Assembly: GCA_964384215.1 (NCBI GenBank)
Contig: CAYLLB010000006.1
Location: 1-64,000 of the forward strand
Direction of reading: 5' to 3'
DNA from: JAJFUV01 sp964384215
GTDB taxonomy: Bacteria > Acidobacteriota > Terriglobia > Bryobacterales > Bryobacteraceae
DNA length: 64,000 bases
Positions 1-9,364 of this stretch are shown here, piece by piece. The first letter of the stretch is position 1; every line of letters begins with the position of its first letter. Under the pieces are notes generated by a model that saw only the letters and a list, made by a program, of their open reading frames with translations, did not search any database and was not told the DNA's origin. Made by a program: the position numbers and the translations under genes.

Positions 1-1673
1 TCTCGCTGGAAGAGAAGCGGCGCCGCGAGCGCCAGCGCCAGCTCGAACTGGGCGTGACCTCCTACGCCTGGGCCGCCCAGGGCAGCCGCCTGCTGGCGCC
101 CTTCGCCACCGGCCTGTACGTGCAGGATGACATCAACCTGACCCGCAAGCTCACCGTGAACCTGGGTGTGCGGTGGGAGTATGAGACGCCGGTCACGGAA
201 CGCTACAACCGGTCGGTGGCCGGTTTCGCCTTTGACCAGGTAAGCCCGATCGCTGCGCAGGCCCAGGCCAATTACGCCGCGGGCACTCAGATACCGGAAT
301 TGCCGGTTAGCGCCTTCAAGGTGATGGGCGGTCCGACGTTCGCGGGCATCGCCCCCAATTCTCGCGGGATCTGGAACGGTGAGAAGAACAATTTCATGCC
401 GCGCATTGGATTGGCCTACCAGCTCCGGCCGACCACGATCCTGCGCACTGGCTACGGCATTTTCTATGATTCCATCGGGATCAACGGCTACAACTCGATC
501 CAGACTGGCTTCACCAGCACTACGCCGGTGCAGGTTTCGATGGACAGCGGCGTGACCTATGTCGCTTCCCTGACAAATCCCTTCCCCAATGGTTTGATCA
601 AGCCCCTGGGCGCCGCCGGCGGATTGACGACGAACTTGGGGCAGTCGCTCACTCTTTACGGGCGGGACCGCAAGAATCCTTACAACCAGCGATGGTCGTT
701 GGGAATTCAGCACTTGCTGCCTGGCCAACTCAAGGCCGAGGTCACGTACGTGGGCAACCGTGGCACGCGTCTGCAGGTTGCGAGGAGTCTGAATACCCTT
801 CCCCAGCAGTACCTGAGCAAGTCGCTGGTACGCGACCAGGCCACCATCAACTACCTGGCCGCGAGTTTCTCCAACCCGTTCTATGGCATCAATTCGATTT
901 ACGGCAAGAATATTTCGCGTAGCGGCTTGCTGTTGCCCTATCCGCAGTTTGGCAGCATCACGCTGTATGAGCCGACCGGCTACTCGTGGTATCACGCCTT
1001 GCAGGTGGCGGCGGAGAGGCGTTTCTCGAAGGGCTTCATGTTCATGTTCAACTACACCTACTCGCGCTCGATGGACGCTTCCGCCTTCCTGAATGCAAGC
1101 GATGCCAGGCCGTACGAATCGCTGTCGGCCAACGACCGGCCGCACCGCGTGGTCATCAGCGGCATCTATGAGCTGCCCTTCGGGCGCAAGCGTCATTTTG
1201 GCGCGAACATGCCTGCGGCGTTGAACTTCTTCGCCGGCGGCTGGCAACTCAACGGCGTGATGCAGCGCCAGAGCGGTCCCGCGCTGGTGTGGGGCGATAT
1301 TTGGACGCTGTTCACGGGCGATTCCACCAAGGTGGGTCTGTCCAAGAATGAGCGCAACGTGGACCGGTGGTTCAATACCGATGCCGGTTTCAACAAGGTC
1401 AGCACGCAGCAGCTCGCATCCAACGTGCGCTACTCGCCGTGGCGGTTCAGCAACCTGCGGGCCGATGGCCAGGCGCGTTGGGACTTCTCCATTTTCAAGA
1501 ATTTCCTCATCCAGGAGAAGTTGACAGTGCAGTACCGCGCCGAAATCGTCAATGCCTGGAACCATCCCAACCTGCTGACTCCGGATATGACCCCGACCAG
1601 CAGCACGTTCGGCATGGTTACCAGCCAGGACGCCACACGCACCTGGGTCATGTCGTTGAAGCTGTCTTTCTAA
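1..1673 (+). CDS. TonB-dependent receptor (Oar-like), 3' part only
   Basis: The open frame runs in from the left edge of the window, so only the last ~557 residues of an outer-membrane receptor are present. From the QDDINLTRKLTVN segment on it matches the second half of the receptor at 4057-7530 almost residue for residue. It has the repeated beta-strand signature of Oar-like barrels (GVRWEYETP, GYGIFYDS, RNPYNQRW-type, ELPFGRKRHFG) and ends in a C-terminal SLKLSF with the terminal Phe typical of outer-membrane proteins. Family knowledge: such receptors carry an N-terminal carboxypeptidase-regulatory domain and a plug, which here lie outside the window. The likely role is TonB-driven import of an oligosaccharide or peptide, but the ligand cannot be read from sequence. 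The first ~17 codons in the window are unusually Arg/Glu rich and do not match the paralogue. A GTG at 54 is only an internal codon. Confidence 0.9.
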   Translation, partial: SLEEKRRRERQRQLELGVTSYAWAAQGSRLLAPFATGLYVQDDINLTRKLTVNLGVRWEYETPVTERYNRSVAGFAFDQVSPIAAQAQANYAAGTQIPELPVSAFKVMGGPTFAGIAPNSRGIWNGEKNNFMPRIGLAYQLRPTTILRTGYGIFYDSIGINGYNSIQTGFTSTTPVQVSMDSGVTYVASLTNPFPNGLIKPLGAAGGLTTNLGQSLTLYGRDRKNPYNQRWSLGIQHLLPGQLKAEVTYVGNRGTRLQVARSLNTLPQQYLSKSLVRDQATINYLAASFSNPFYGINSIYGKNISRSGLLLPYPQFGSITLYEPTGYSWYHALQVAAERRFSKGFMFMFNYTYSRSMDASAFLNASDARPYESLSANDRPHRVVISGIYELPFGRKRHFGANMPAALNFFAGGWQLNGVMQRQSGPALVWGDIWTLFTGDSTKVGLSKNERNVDRWFNTDAGFNKVSTQQLASNVRYSPWRFSNLRADGQARWDFSIFKNFLIQEKLTVQYRAEIVNAWNHPNLLTPDMTPTSSTFGMVTSQDATRTWVMSLKLSF

Positions 1674-1720
1674 ACAGGCGGGCCGGAGAGACTTCCTCAA
1701 CCGACTCGTGTAGTAAAGGC

Positions 1721-1753
1721 GCCGGGCAGTTACCGCAGAGGCGACTGCCCGGC
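1721..1753. other. Intergenic hairpin after the receptor
   Basis: A perfect 10-bp inverted repeat (GCCGGGCAGT at 1721-1730, ACTGCCCGGC at 1744-1753) lies between the receptor stop and the ceramidase-like gene. No T-run follows it. It may end or stabilise the receptor transcript, but it is not a canonical intrinsic terminator. Confidence 0.45.
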
Positions 1754-1776
1754 CTGCTATCCCACACAAAATCAAC

Positions 1777-3105
1777 ATGTTCAAACACATTGCCAGGGCG
1801 GTTGTTTTTCTGGCCGCTGTCTTGGCTTTCGCTCAAACGGATTGGAAAGCGGGTGCAGCCAAGCTCGTGATTACGCCCAAGGAGCCGATCTGGATGGCTG
1901 GTTTCGGCTTCCGCGACAGGCCGTCGGAGGGTATCCGCCAGGACATTTACGTGCGCGCGCTGGCATTGCAGGACGCCAGTGCGAAGACCTTTGTGCTAGT
2001 CACGCTCGACCTGGCCGCCGTGGAGCGCCAGATGTCGGACGCGATGGCGGCACAATGCCTGAAGCGTTATGGGCTCTCGCGGGACCGCCTGGTGCTGAAC
2101 GTTTCGCACACCCATAGCGGTCCGGTGGCGGGACTCGTTCCGATGCCTCTCTATGACCTCACACCCGCGCAGCGGGACGTGGTCCGGCGATACACTGCGG
2201 AATTGATCGAAAAGACAGTCGACGTCGTGGGCATAGCAATCCAGAACATGGCGCCCGCGAACCTGAGCTTCGAGCAGGGGCTGGCCGGTATCGCAGTGAA
2301 TCGCCGGCGAGTCGGGCGTAGGTCGCTGCCCGGCCCGGTGGATCACGACGTGCCGGTGCTGGCTGTGCGCGCCCCGGAGGGCAAGTTGCGCGTAGTGGTC
2401 GTAGGGTACGCTTGCCACGCCACCATGCTGAGCGATTACAAGATCAGCAACGACTATCCCGGCTATGCCAGGGAAGCGATCGAGAAGGCTAACCCTGGCG
2501 CGCTGGCCATGTTCGTGCAGGGCTGCGGCGCGGATTCCAATGCGTTTCCGCGCGCGGGGGAGGATTTGTGCCAAAGGCGCGGCGACATGCTTGCCGCCGC
2601 CGTCGAACTTGTGCTGAAAGGCAAGATGAAGCCCGTATCGGGCCCGCTGCGCGGAGCCTTCGACCGCGTGGACCTGCCGTACCACGAGATGCTCACGCGG
2701 GAGGAACTGCAGAAGCGATTGGAGCACAAGACGAAGATCTACCGGACCACGGCGCGCTACCTGCTGGACCAGCTCGACCGCGACGGTAAGTTCCCGAATA
2801 GTTGCTCCTGCCCGATTCAAGTCTGGCGGTTCGGCGAGAGCCTGAAATTCATCGTCCTGGGCGGCGAGGATGTGGTGGACTACTCACTGCGGCTCAAGAA
2901 TCAATACGGATTCGACAACACCTGGGTGGCGGGGTACTCGAACGATGTTCCCGCCTATATTCCCTCCAAGCGCGTGGTTCAGGAGGGCGGATACGAGGGG
3001 GGCGAGGCGCTGGTGTTTTTCGGCCGTCCCGGCAAGTTCAGCGCGGCCGTGGAAGAGATCATCGTCGAGAAGGTAGGCGATTTAATGGCGCGCACCGCCT
3101 ATTGA
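1777..3105 (+). CDS. Secreted neutral-ceramidase-like protein (N-terminal domain only)
   Basis: 442 residues beginning with a signal peptide (MFKHIARAVVFLAAVLAFAQ). It has the hallmarks of the neutral/alkaline non-lysosomal ceramidase N-terminal domain: an ITP motif near residue 32, NVSHTHSGP (two zinc-site histidines), and YACHATML, the second histidine block. In true neutral ceramidases a GDVSPN-type motif supplies the nucleophilic serine; here the corresponding stretch reads GCGADSN, so the chemistry may differ. Full-length ceramidases are ~650 residues with a C-terminal Ig-like domain that this protein lacks. It sits between two near-identical receptors and just ahead of a racemase, suggesting a secreted hydrolase releasing an importable product. 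It could act on an amide bond in a lipid or in another substrate. No clear Shine-Dalgarno precedes the ATG. Confidence 0.8.
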   Translation: MFKHIARAVVFLAAVLAFAQTDWKAGAAKLVITPKEPIWMAGFGFRDRPSEGIRQDIYVRALALQDASAKTFVLVTLDLAAVERQMSDAMAAQCLKRYGLSRDRLVLNVSHTHSGPVAGLVPMPLYDLTPAQRDVVRRYTAELIEKTVDVVGIAIQNMAPANLSFEQGLAGIAVNRRRVGRRSLPGPVDHDVPVLAVRAPEGKLRVVVVGYACHATMLSDYKISNDYPGYAREAIEKANPGALAMFVQGCGADSNAFPRAGEDLCQRRGDMLAAAVELVLKGKMKPVSGPLRGAFDRVDLPYHEMLTREELQKRLEHKTKIYRTTARYLLDQLDRDGKFPNSCSCPIQVWRFGESLKFIVLGGEDVVDYSLRLKNQYGFDNTWVAGYSNDVPAYIPSKRVVQEGGYEGGEALVFFGRPGKFSAAVEEIIVEKVGDLMARTAY

Positions 3106-3150
3106 ATCCGGGCGGGCGCAATTAAACGGAGGGTGCCAGGAGGCGCCATA

Positions 3151-3861
3151 ATGCACAAAAAAATCGGAATTCTGGGTGGCTTGAGCCCGGAATCGACCGT
3201 GGCCTATTACGAGCACATTACGCGATCATATGTAGCCCGTTTCGGGGATTGCGGTTATCCGGAGATCCTCGTTTATAGCGTCAATTTTCAGCAATACATG
3301 GATTGGCAGCGCCGGAACCAGTGGGCTGAAGCGGCCGAGGCGATGGCAGACTCGCTGAACGCGCTTCATGGTGCCGGAGCCGACTTCGGCCTCATTTCGA
3401 CGAACACGATGCACCTGGTTTTCGACGAGGTGCAGGCAAAAGTCGATATGCCGCTGCTGAGCATCGTGGAGACCACCGCACAGGCGGTTGGGGCAGCCAA
3501 CATCAAGACCGTCGGGCTGCTTGGGTCCGTGTTCACCATGCGGGAGAATTTCTACCGCGACGGACTCAAGCGGGCCGGCATCGAGACACTGGTGCCCGAA
3601 CCGGCCGATCACGAGCGCATCAACGAAATTATTTTCGGGGAACTCTGCCGCGGCGTACGCCGCCCGGAATCCCGCCGCTTCTTCCAGACCGTGATGGAAG
3701 GGCTATGCCGCCGTGGCGCCGGGGGCGTGATCCTTGGATGCACGGAAATCCCTTTGCTGGTCACCCAGAAGGATTGCCGCGTGCCGCTGTTCGACACCAC
3801 GGCGCTGCACGCGCAGCGCGCCCTCGATTACGCGATCTCGCGAGGCGGCAACGGACACTAG
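3151..3861 (+). CDS. Aspartate/glutamate racemase family protein
   Basis: 236 residues of the two-domain, cofactor-independent amino-acid racemase fold, starting IGILGGLSPEST. The start is set at ATG 3151 because AGGAGG lies 7 nt upstream (3138-3143); an in-frame GTG at 3133 has no such site. The two catalytic positions are visible: STNTMH with Thr84 in place of the usual first cysteine, and ILGCTEIP with Cys197. This Thr/Cys pairing is known from the E. coli YgeA-type L-Asp/Glu-specific racemase, which is weakly active on free aspartate and glutamate. The role is probably interconversion of acidic amino acids, cytoplasmic (no signal peptide). It lies 45 nt after the ceramidase-like gene and is probably co-transcribed with it. 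Confidence 0.85.
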   Translation: MHKKIGILGGLSPESTVAYYEHITRSYVARFGDCGYPEILVYSVNFQQYMDWQRRNQWAEAAEAMADSLNALHGAGADFGLISTNTMHLVFDEVQAKVDMPLLSIVETTAQAVGAANIKTVGLLGSVFTMRENFYRDGLKRAGIETLVPEPADHERINEIIFGELCRGVRRPESRRFFQTVMEGLCRRGAGGVILGCTEIPLLVTQKDCRVPLFDTTALHAQRALDYAISRGGNGH

Positions 3862-4056
3862 AACCACTCCCGTAGGCGCAAGCGGTCGAAGCTTGAACCG
3901 GTGTTGCGCGGAGCGTGAAAGCACACCATCACGCCTTTCCTATTGCGGGCATCGATGTCTCGGATGCCTGCGAAACAATCGTGTTCGACAGAATCGCGGC
4001 GCCTTAGCGCGTCGTGGATTGTATTTTGATTTGAGACATTTGATGGGGAAAATCTT

Positions 4057-7000
4057 ATGCTAACTCAATGCAAGTGTTCGGTGGCCGCGATCATGGTCGC
4101 GGCCTTCCTATTGATGAGTTGTTGTCTGCGTGCCCAAGATGCGCGTGGAACTATACTGGGCCGCGTCGCGGATTCTAGCGGCGCGGTTATCACCGGCGCG
4201 GATGTGCGCGCCACCAACACGGAAACGGGCGTTTCGGCCGTCTCCAAAAGCAATGAAGCCGGCAATTTCGTTCTGGCCTACTTGCTGCCCGGCGTGTATA
4301 GGGTAGAGGCTGAGTTCAAGGGCTTCAAGAAATTCATGCGCCAGGGCATCCAGGTGCGTGTAGGCGACCAGGTACGGGTGGATATCCCGCTAGAAATCGG
4401 CAATCAAACGGAAACCGTCCAGGTCACCGCGGAGACGCCGCTGCTCGATACGGTCGATGCGTCTCTTGGCCAAGTTGTGGACCAACGCCAGATCCAGGAA
4501 CTACCGTCGTTCGGCGGAGCACCCTATAACCTCGCGTTGATGGCGCCCGGCATGATCAATACGACGAACCTCCGCCAGCGCTATGTAGGCACGCCTGGCG
4601 CACAGGGCGACTTCGCGGTGGACGGCACGGGTCAGAAGAATAGCGACTTCACTATCGACGGTGTTCCCAACAGTATGGACAAGGGCATCGTCTTCGTGCC
4701 GCCGCAGATGTCCGTGAGCGAGTTCAAGGTTCAGAGCCTGTCCTATGACGCCTCGATCGGACACACCGCCGGGGCGCTGGTGAACGTCAGCCTGAAGAGC
4801 GGCACCAACGATCTGCACGGCGAGGCCCACTGGTTCCTTCGCAACAAGGTGTTCGATACGCCGACGATCTTCCAGAACCGCGCGGGACAGAAAGTGGCGC
4901 CGTTCCAAGACCACCGCTACGGATTGAGCGGGGGCGGCCCGGTGTACCTCCCGAAGGTTTACGACGGCAGGAACAAGACCTTCTGGTTCTACCTGTGGGA
5001 AGCCAACGAAGTTAAGTACAGCTACGATTACGTGAACACCGTGCCCACCGCCGCCATGAAGCAGGGCGATCTGTCGGGGCTTTTGGCTTTGGGCGGCACA
5101 TACCAGGTATACGATCCCTTCAGCACCCAAGCCGTCTCGGGTGGTAAATTCCAGCGCACGCCGATCGCGGGAAACATCATTCCAAAGAGTCTCCTGGACC
5201 CCGTGGCGCTGAAGATCATAACCCATTGGCCGGAACCGAACCAAACCGGCACCAAGGATTTTAAGAACAACCATTTCGTCAGCTATGCAGGCCCGTTCCC
5301 AGTGTGGACCCACTTGGCTCGCGTGGACCATGCGTTCAATCCCAATCATCGCGTGTACTTCCGCCTGATGAGGGAAGGGTTCTACAGCCTGTCAAACCGC
5401 CGGTTCCTCGACGACAACGACGGTCTGGACTCAAGGCAGGACAAATGGGGCTTTGCACTGGACGACGTCTACGTCTTCAATCCCAGCTTCTTCATGGACG
5501 TCCGCTACGGACTGGCCTATCGCTGGGGCCGCAACAAAAGCTTCACGCAGGGTTACGACCTAAGCTCGCTGGGATTCTCGTCCAATCTCCTGTCCTTGCT
5601 TCCCGACAAGGAGTTGGCCACGTTCCCCAAGGTGGTGGTGTCGCCGTTCAACACACTCCAGAACAGTTCATCGAGCGGCAAATGGGGCGCGACCGTGAAC
5701 TCGCTGGACGCCAACTTCACCAAGCTTCAAGGCAGGCACAGCATCAAATTCGGCGCGGCGCTCCGCGATACGCGGGAGACTTCGAACTACTTCACGAACG
5801 ACGTGAGCCCGTATCTCGCTTACGGCAGCACCTATACGAACGGCCCGTACAACACGTCGTCGGCACCGACGGTGGGAGGCGAAATCGCCTCATTCCTGCT
5901 CGGTCTTCCGTCTACATCCGCATACCTAGCCAAGTCCGCCAGCTACGCGGATCAGGAGACCTATTTGGGACTCTTTGTACACGACGACATCAATCTGACT
6001 CGCAGACTGACTGTGAACTTTGGTGTGCGGTGGGAGTATGAGACGCCGGTCACGGAACGATACAACCGGTCGGTGGCAGGCTTCGCCTTCGACCAGGTGA
6101 GTCCCATCGCGGCGCAGGCCCAGGCGAACTATGCCGCCGGCACGCAGATTCCCGAGTTGCCTGCCAGCGCCTTCAAGGTGATGGGTGGCCTGACGTTCGC
6201 CGGATTGAACGGCAATCCCCGCGGAAAGTGGATTGGAGAGAAGAACAACTTCATGCCGCGCGTCGGCTTGGCCTACCAACTCAGGCCGACCACTATTCTC
6301 CGTGCCGGCTACGGCATTTTCTATGACTCAATTGGCATCAACGGCTACAACTCGATCCAGACCGGCTTCAGCACCACCACGCCGGTGCAGGTTTCGATGG
6401 ACAGCGGCCTCACCTATATCGCGAGCACGGCCAACCCGTTTCCCAATGGATTGATTCAGCCTCTGGGTGCCGCTGGCGGGTTGTCCACCAACCTCGGCCA
6501 GGCAGTCAGCTTCTATGCCAGGAACCGTAAGAATCCGTATAACCAGCGTTGGTCTTTCGGGGTCCAGCATCTGCTCCCCGGTCAACTGAAGTTCGAGGCG
6601 ACCTACGTAGGCAACCGCGGCACACGGCTCCAAGTAGGGAGGAGCCTGAATGTCCTTCCCCAGAAGTACCTGAGCAAGTCGCTGGTTCGCGACCAAGCTA
6701 CCATCAACTACCTGAGCCAGGTGTTTCCGAACCCCTTCTATGGCACCAATTCGATCTACGGCAAGAACATCTCGCGCCAAGGGCTGCTTCTGCCTTACCC
6801 GCAGTTCGGCGGCGTATCTGTGACCGAGCCGATCGGCTACTCCTGGTATCACGCCCTGCAAGCCGGCGTCGAGAGGCGCTTCTCGAAGGGCTTCATGTTC
6901 ATGATGAACTACACCTTCTCGCGCTCTATGGACGCCACTGCCTTCCTGAACGCCAGCGACCCAATGCCGTACGAGTCGCTATCGACCCAGGACCGGCCGC

Positions 7001-7530
7001 ACCGTCTCGTCATAAGCGGCATTTGGGAGTTGCCCTTCGGACGCAAGCGTCATTTCGGCGCGAACATGCCTTCGGCACTGAATTTCTTCGCCGGCGGATG
7101 GCAACTCAACGGCGTGGTGCAGCGCCAGAGCGGTCCCGCGCTGGAGTGGGGCGACGTCTGGACGCTGTTCACGGGCGATTCCACCAAGGTGGGTCTGTCC
7201 AAGAGCGAGCGCAACGTGGACCGGTGGTTCAACACAGGCGCCGGCTTCAACAAGATCAGCAATCAGCAGCTCGGATCCAACGTGCGTTACTCGCCGTGGC
7301 GCTTCAGTAACCTGCGCGCCGATGGCCAGGCGCGTTGGGACTTCTCCATTTTCAAGAATTTCCTGATCATGGAGAGGGTGACCGCGCAGTTCCGGGCTGA
7401 AGTTGTCAACGCCTGGAACCACCCCAACTTGATGACTCCGGTGATGACCCCGACCAGCAGTACCTTCGGGATGATCACCAGCCAGGACGCGACGCGCACC
7501 TGGGTGATGTCTCTCAAGCTATCCTTCTGA
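4057..7530 (+). CDS. TonB-dependent receptor with carboxypeptidase-regulatory domain (Oar-like)
   Basis: 1157 residues: signal peptide (about 1-26, ending LRAQ), carboxypeptidase-regulatory-like beta-sandwich (about 30-120; GRVADSSGAVITGADV, NEAGNF, GVYRVEA), a plug region (VTAETPLLDT, DFTIDGVPNS, NVSLKSGTNDLHGEAHWF) and a ~800-residue barrel ending in SLKLSF. The family imports large nutrients across the outer membrane; the substrate is unknown. The C-terminal half is nearly identical to the receptor at the left edge, so the two are recent duplicates flanking the ceramidase-like and racemase genes. A GH20-type hydrolase follows immediately, a usual arrangement for glycan-uptake loci. The ATG at 4057 is preceded by GGGGAAAA. 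Confidence 0.93.
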   Translation: MLTQCKCSVAAIMVAAFLLMSCCLRAQDARGTILGRVADSSGAVITGADVRATNTETGVSAVSKSNEAGNFVLAYLLPGVYRVEAEFKGFKKFMRQGIQVRVGDQVRVDIPLEIGNQTETVQVTAETPLLDTVDASLGQVVDQRQIQELPSFGGAPYNLALMAPGMINTTNLRQRYVGTPGAQGDFAVDGTGQKNSDFTIDGVPNSMDKGIVFVPPQMSVSEFKVQSLSYDASIGHTAGALVNVSLKSGTNDLHGEAHWFLRNKVFDTPTIFQNRAGQKVAPFQDHRYGLSGGGPVYLPKVYDGRNKTFWFYLWEANEVKYSYDYVNTVPTAAMKQGDLSGLLALGGTYQVYDPFSTQAVSGGKFQRTPIAGNIIPKSLLDPVALKIITHWPEPNQTGTKDFKNNHFVSYAGPFPVWTHLARVDHAFNPNHRVYFRLMREGFYSLSNRRFLDDNDGLDSRQDKWGFALDDVYVFNPSFFMDVRYGLAYRWGRNKSFTQGYDLSSLGFSSNLLSLLPDKELATFPKVVVSPFNTLQNSSSSGKWGATVNSLDANFTKLQGRHSIKFGAALRDTRETSNYFTNDVSPYLAYGSTYTNGPYNTSSAPTVGGEIASFLLGLPSTSAYLAKSASYADQETYLGLFVHDDINLTRRLTVNFGVRWEYETPVTERYNRSVAGFAFDQVSPIAAQAQANYAAGTQIPELPASAFKVMGGLTFAGLNGNPRGKWIGEKNNFMPRVGLAYQLRPTTILRAGYGIFYDSIGINGYNSIQTGFSTTTPVQVSMDSGLTYIASTANPFPNGLIQPLGAAGGLSTNLGQAVSFYARNRKNPYNQRWSFGVQHLLPGQLKFEATYVGNRGTRLQVGRSLNVLPQKYLSKSLVRDQATINYLSQVFPNPFYGTNSIYGKNISRQGLLLPYPQFGGVSVTEPIGYSWYHALQAGVERRFSKGFMFMMNYTFSRSMDATAFLNASDPMPYESLSTQDRPHRLVISGIWELPFGRKRHFGANMPSALNFFAGGWQLNGVVQRQSGPALEWGDVWTLFTGDSTKVGLSKSERNVDRWFNTGAGFNKISNQQLGSNVRYSPWRFSNLRADGQARWDFSIFKNFLIMERVTAQFRAEVVNAWNHPNLMTPVMTPTSSTFGMITSQDATRTWVMSLKLSF
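5968..7530 (+). repeat. Second copy of receptor barrel segment (paralogue of 115-1673)
   Basis: From the DDINLTR motif to the stop codon this stretch aligns without large gaps with about 115-1673 at both protein and DNA level; long runs are identical, for example around GVRWEYETPVTERYNRSV. Upstream of that point the two copies diverge abruptly. Confidence 0.8.
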
Positions 7531-7547
7531 GCTTGATGCAGCCCAAC

Positions 7548-7593
7548 AAGGGCGCTGGCCAGCCACCCATGCGGGCGGCCGTCCGGCGCCCTT
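7548..7593. other. Hairpin downstream of receptor
   Basis: Inverted repeat AAGGGCGC (7548-7555) / GCGCCCTT (7586-7593) with a GC-rich interior that can fold further. There is no T-run, so it is a possible transcript-end or processing structure rather than a classical terminator. Confidence 0.35.
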
Positions 7594-7648
7594 GCCGTCT
7601 ATGAGGTTTAGTTCAGCGGCAATAGATAATGGAAACGAGAGACGTTAC

Positions 7649-9364
7649 ATGCAACGCAGACATTTCCTGACGGGTTCGCTGGCGACGGCGTGGACGAGGC
7701 TCGACGCAACCATCCCCGCCAGGTCCTCACACCCCGCCCTCATTCCATACCCTCAGAAGGTCCAGTGGACCGATGCAGTTTTCGCATGCTCTACGTACGC
7801 CGTGAAGGCTCCGGCAGAGGCCGGTTTTGCCGCAGCCGAGTTGGTCGGCGCGTTGGATGCCGCAGGAGCGAAGCAGCGCACCGGCGCGCCGAAAATCGTG
7901 CTGCGCTTCGCTGATGTGAGTGGAGCCGGCAAGATCGGCGCGGGTGAGGCATATGAATTGGACGTGTCGGCGAAGCGCATTACGATCACGGCGCCGAATC
8001 CCTCAGGATTGCTATACGGCGTTGCCACGCTACGCCAACTGATCTTCCGCGGGGCGCGCGGCCCTGCCATCGCCGGCTGCCGCATCACGGACTGGCCCGC
8101 GTTCGCCTGGCGCGGCTTCATGCACGACGTGGGCCGGAATTATCAGCAGATGACGCTGCTGCGGCGGTTCATTGACGTGATGGCGCGTTACAAGATGAAC
8201 GTATTCCACTTCCACCTCGCCGACGGGCCCGGTTACCGGATCGAATGCCGGGTGCATCCCGAATTGAACGCCTCTTCGAGCTACGAGGCCACGCGACATC
8301 CAGGCAAGTACTACACCTACGCTGAGATTAACGAGTTTATCGCCTACTGCCGCCAGCGGAACATCATGATCGTGCCGGAGATCGACATGCCCGGCCACAG
8401 CGAGTACTTCAACCGCGCTTTCGGCTTCGACATGCAGGATGAGCGGGGCGTGAAGATCGTCGAAGAGGTACTGAACGAATTCATGGACCACGTGGACACG
8501 CCGTTCCTCCACCTCGGCTCCGACGAAGTAGACGTGCGCAATCCGCGATTCATGGATCGCATGGCCAGCCTTGTGCGCTCCCGCGGAAGGCAGGTTATGG
8601 CATGGCGTCCGGGTAATCCGCCATCGGACAAGTTCGTCTCGCAGATCTGGTCTTACGGCCCCGGGCTCGACGCGCTGCCCGGAATCCCGATCGTGGATTC
8701 GCGCAACAACTACATCAATCACGTAGACCCGTTCCAGGCACCCGTGCGCCTGCTCAACATGGAAACGACGGGTCAGGCGGAAGGGAACGGCATCGCCTGG
8801 GGCGGCATCCTCTGCCACTGGCCGGATCTCAATGTGAGCGAGGTGATGAACATCTACCGTCAGAGCCCCGTGTTTCCGTCCATGCTGGCGGCGGCGGAGA
8901 ATTACTGGCGCGGGCACATGCCTCACAATCCGCAATACTGGGCAAAGCTGCCGGAGGCAGGCAGTTCCGAGCACGCCCGCTACGCCGAATTCGAGGCGCG
9001 GATGCTGTCGCATCGCGACAAGTACTTCAACGATTGGCCGTTCCCGTATCTCAAGCAGACCGACATTCCGTGGCGGCTCATCGGCCCCTTTGATCACAAG
9101 GGCGATCTTGCGGCGCAGTTTTCGCCTGAACGGGAAATCCGGTCAAGTTACGTACTGGACGGCAAGACGTACCGCTGGACGGACGTCGTAGGCGCGACCA
9201 TCGCTGTCAATCACGTCCAGTACGATGGCTGGCTACCCAAGACGCGGCGAGGAACCGTCTATGCCCTGACTTACGTGCGGGCGCCGCGCGACATGACGGT
9301 GGGCTTCTGGATCGGCTTCAATGGTCCTTCCCGATCCAACCGCCGCCAGCAGCCCAACCCTTAA
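7649..9364 (+). CDS. GH20-type beta-N-acetylhexosaminidase-like protein, truncated by an in-frame stop
   Basis: Begins MQRRHFLTGSLATAW, a short twin-arginine-like export signal. An N-terminal GH20b-type alpha/beta domain (about 30-135; GLLYGVATLRQL) precedes a TIM barrel (RGFMHDVGRNY, NVFHFHLADGPGYR, IVPEIDMPGHSEY). The catalytic Asp-Glu pair sits in HLGSDEVD (Asp292-Glu293), the family's substrate-assisted acid/base couple. Expected activity is removal of terminal N-acetyl-hexosamine from glycans outside the cytoplasm. The frame stops at TAA 9362-9364 just after RRQQPNP, yet the same frame continues for 100 more sense codons to 9667, so the C-terminal beta-domain is lost unless the stop is read through or is a sequencing error. 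ATG 7649 is preferred over TTG 7592 because it places the RR signal at the N-terminus. Confidence 0.8.
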   Translation: MQRRHFLTGSLATAWTRLDATIPARSSHPALIPYPQKVQWTDAVFACSTYAVKAPAEAGFAAAELVGALDAAGAKQRTGAPKIVLRFADVSGAGKIGAGEAYELDVSAKRITITAPNPSGLLYGVATLRQLIFRGARGPAIAGCRITDWPAFAWRGFMHDVGRNYQQMTLLRRFIDVMARYKMNVFHFHLADGPGYRIECRVHPELNASSSYEATRHPGKYYTYAEINEFIAYCRQRNIMIVPEIDMPGHSEYFNRAFGFDMQDERGVKIVEEVLNEFMDHVDTPFLHLGSDEVDVRNPRFMDRMASLVRSRGRQVMAWRPGNPPSDKFVSQIWSYGPGLDALPGIPIVDSRNNYINHVDPFQAPVRLLNMETTGQAEGNGIAWGGILCHWPDLNVSEVMNIYRQSPVFPSMLAAAENYWRGHMPHNPQYWAKLPEAGSSEHARYAEFEARMLSHRDKYFNDWPFPYLKQTDIPWRLIGPFDHKGDLAAQFSPEREIRSSYVLDGKTYRWTDVVGATIAVNHVQYDGWLPKTRRGTVYALTYVRAPRDMTVGFWIGFNGPSRSNRRQQPNP

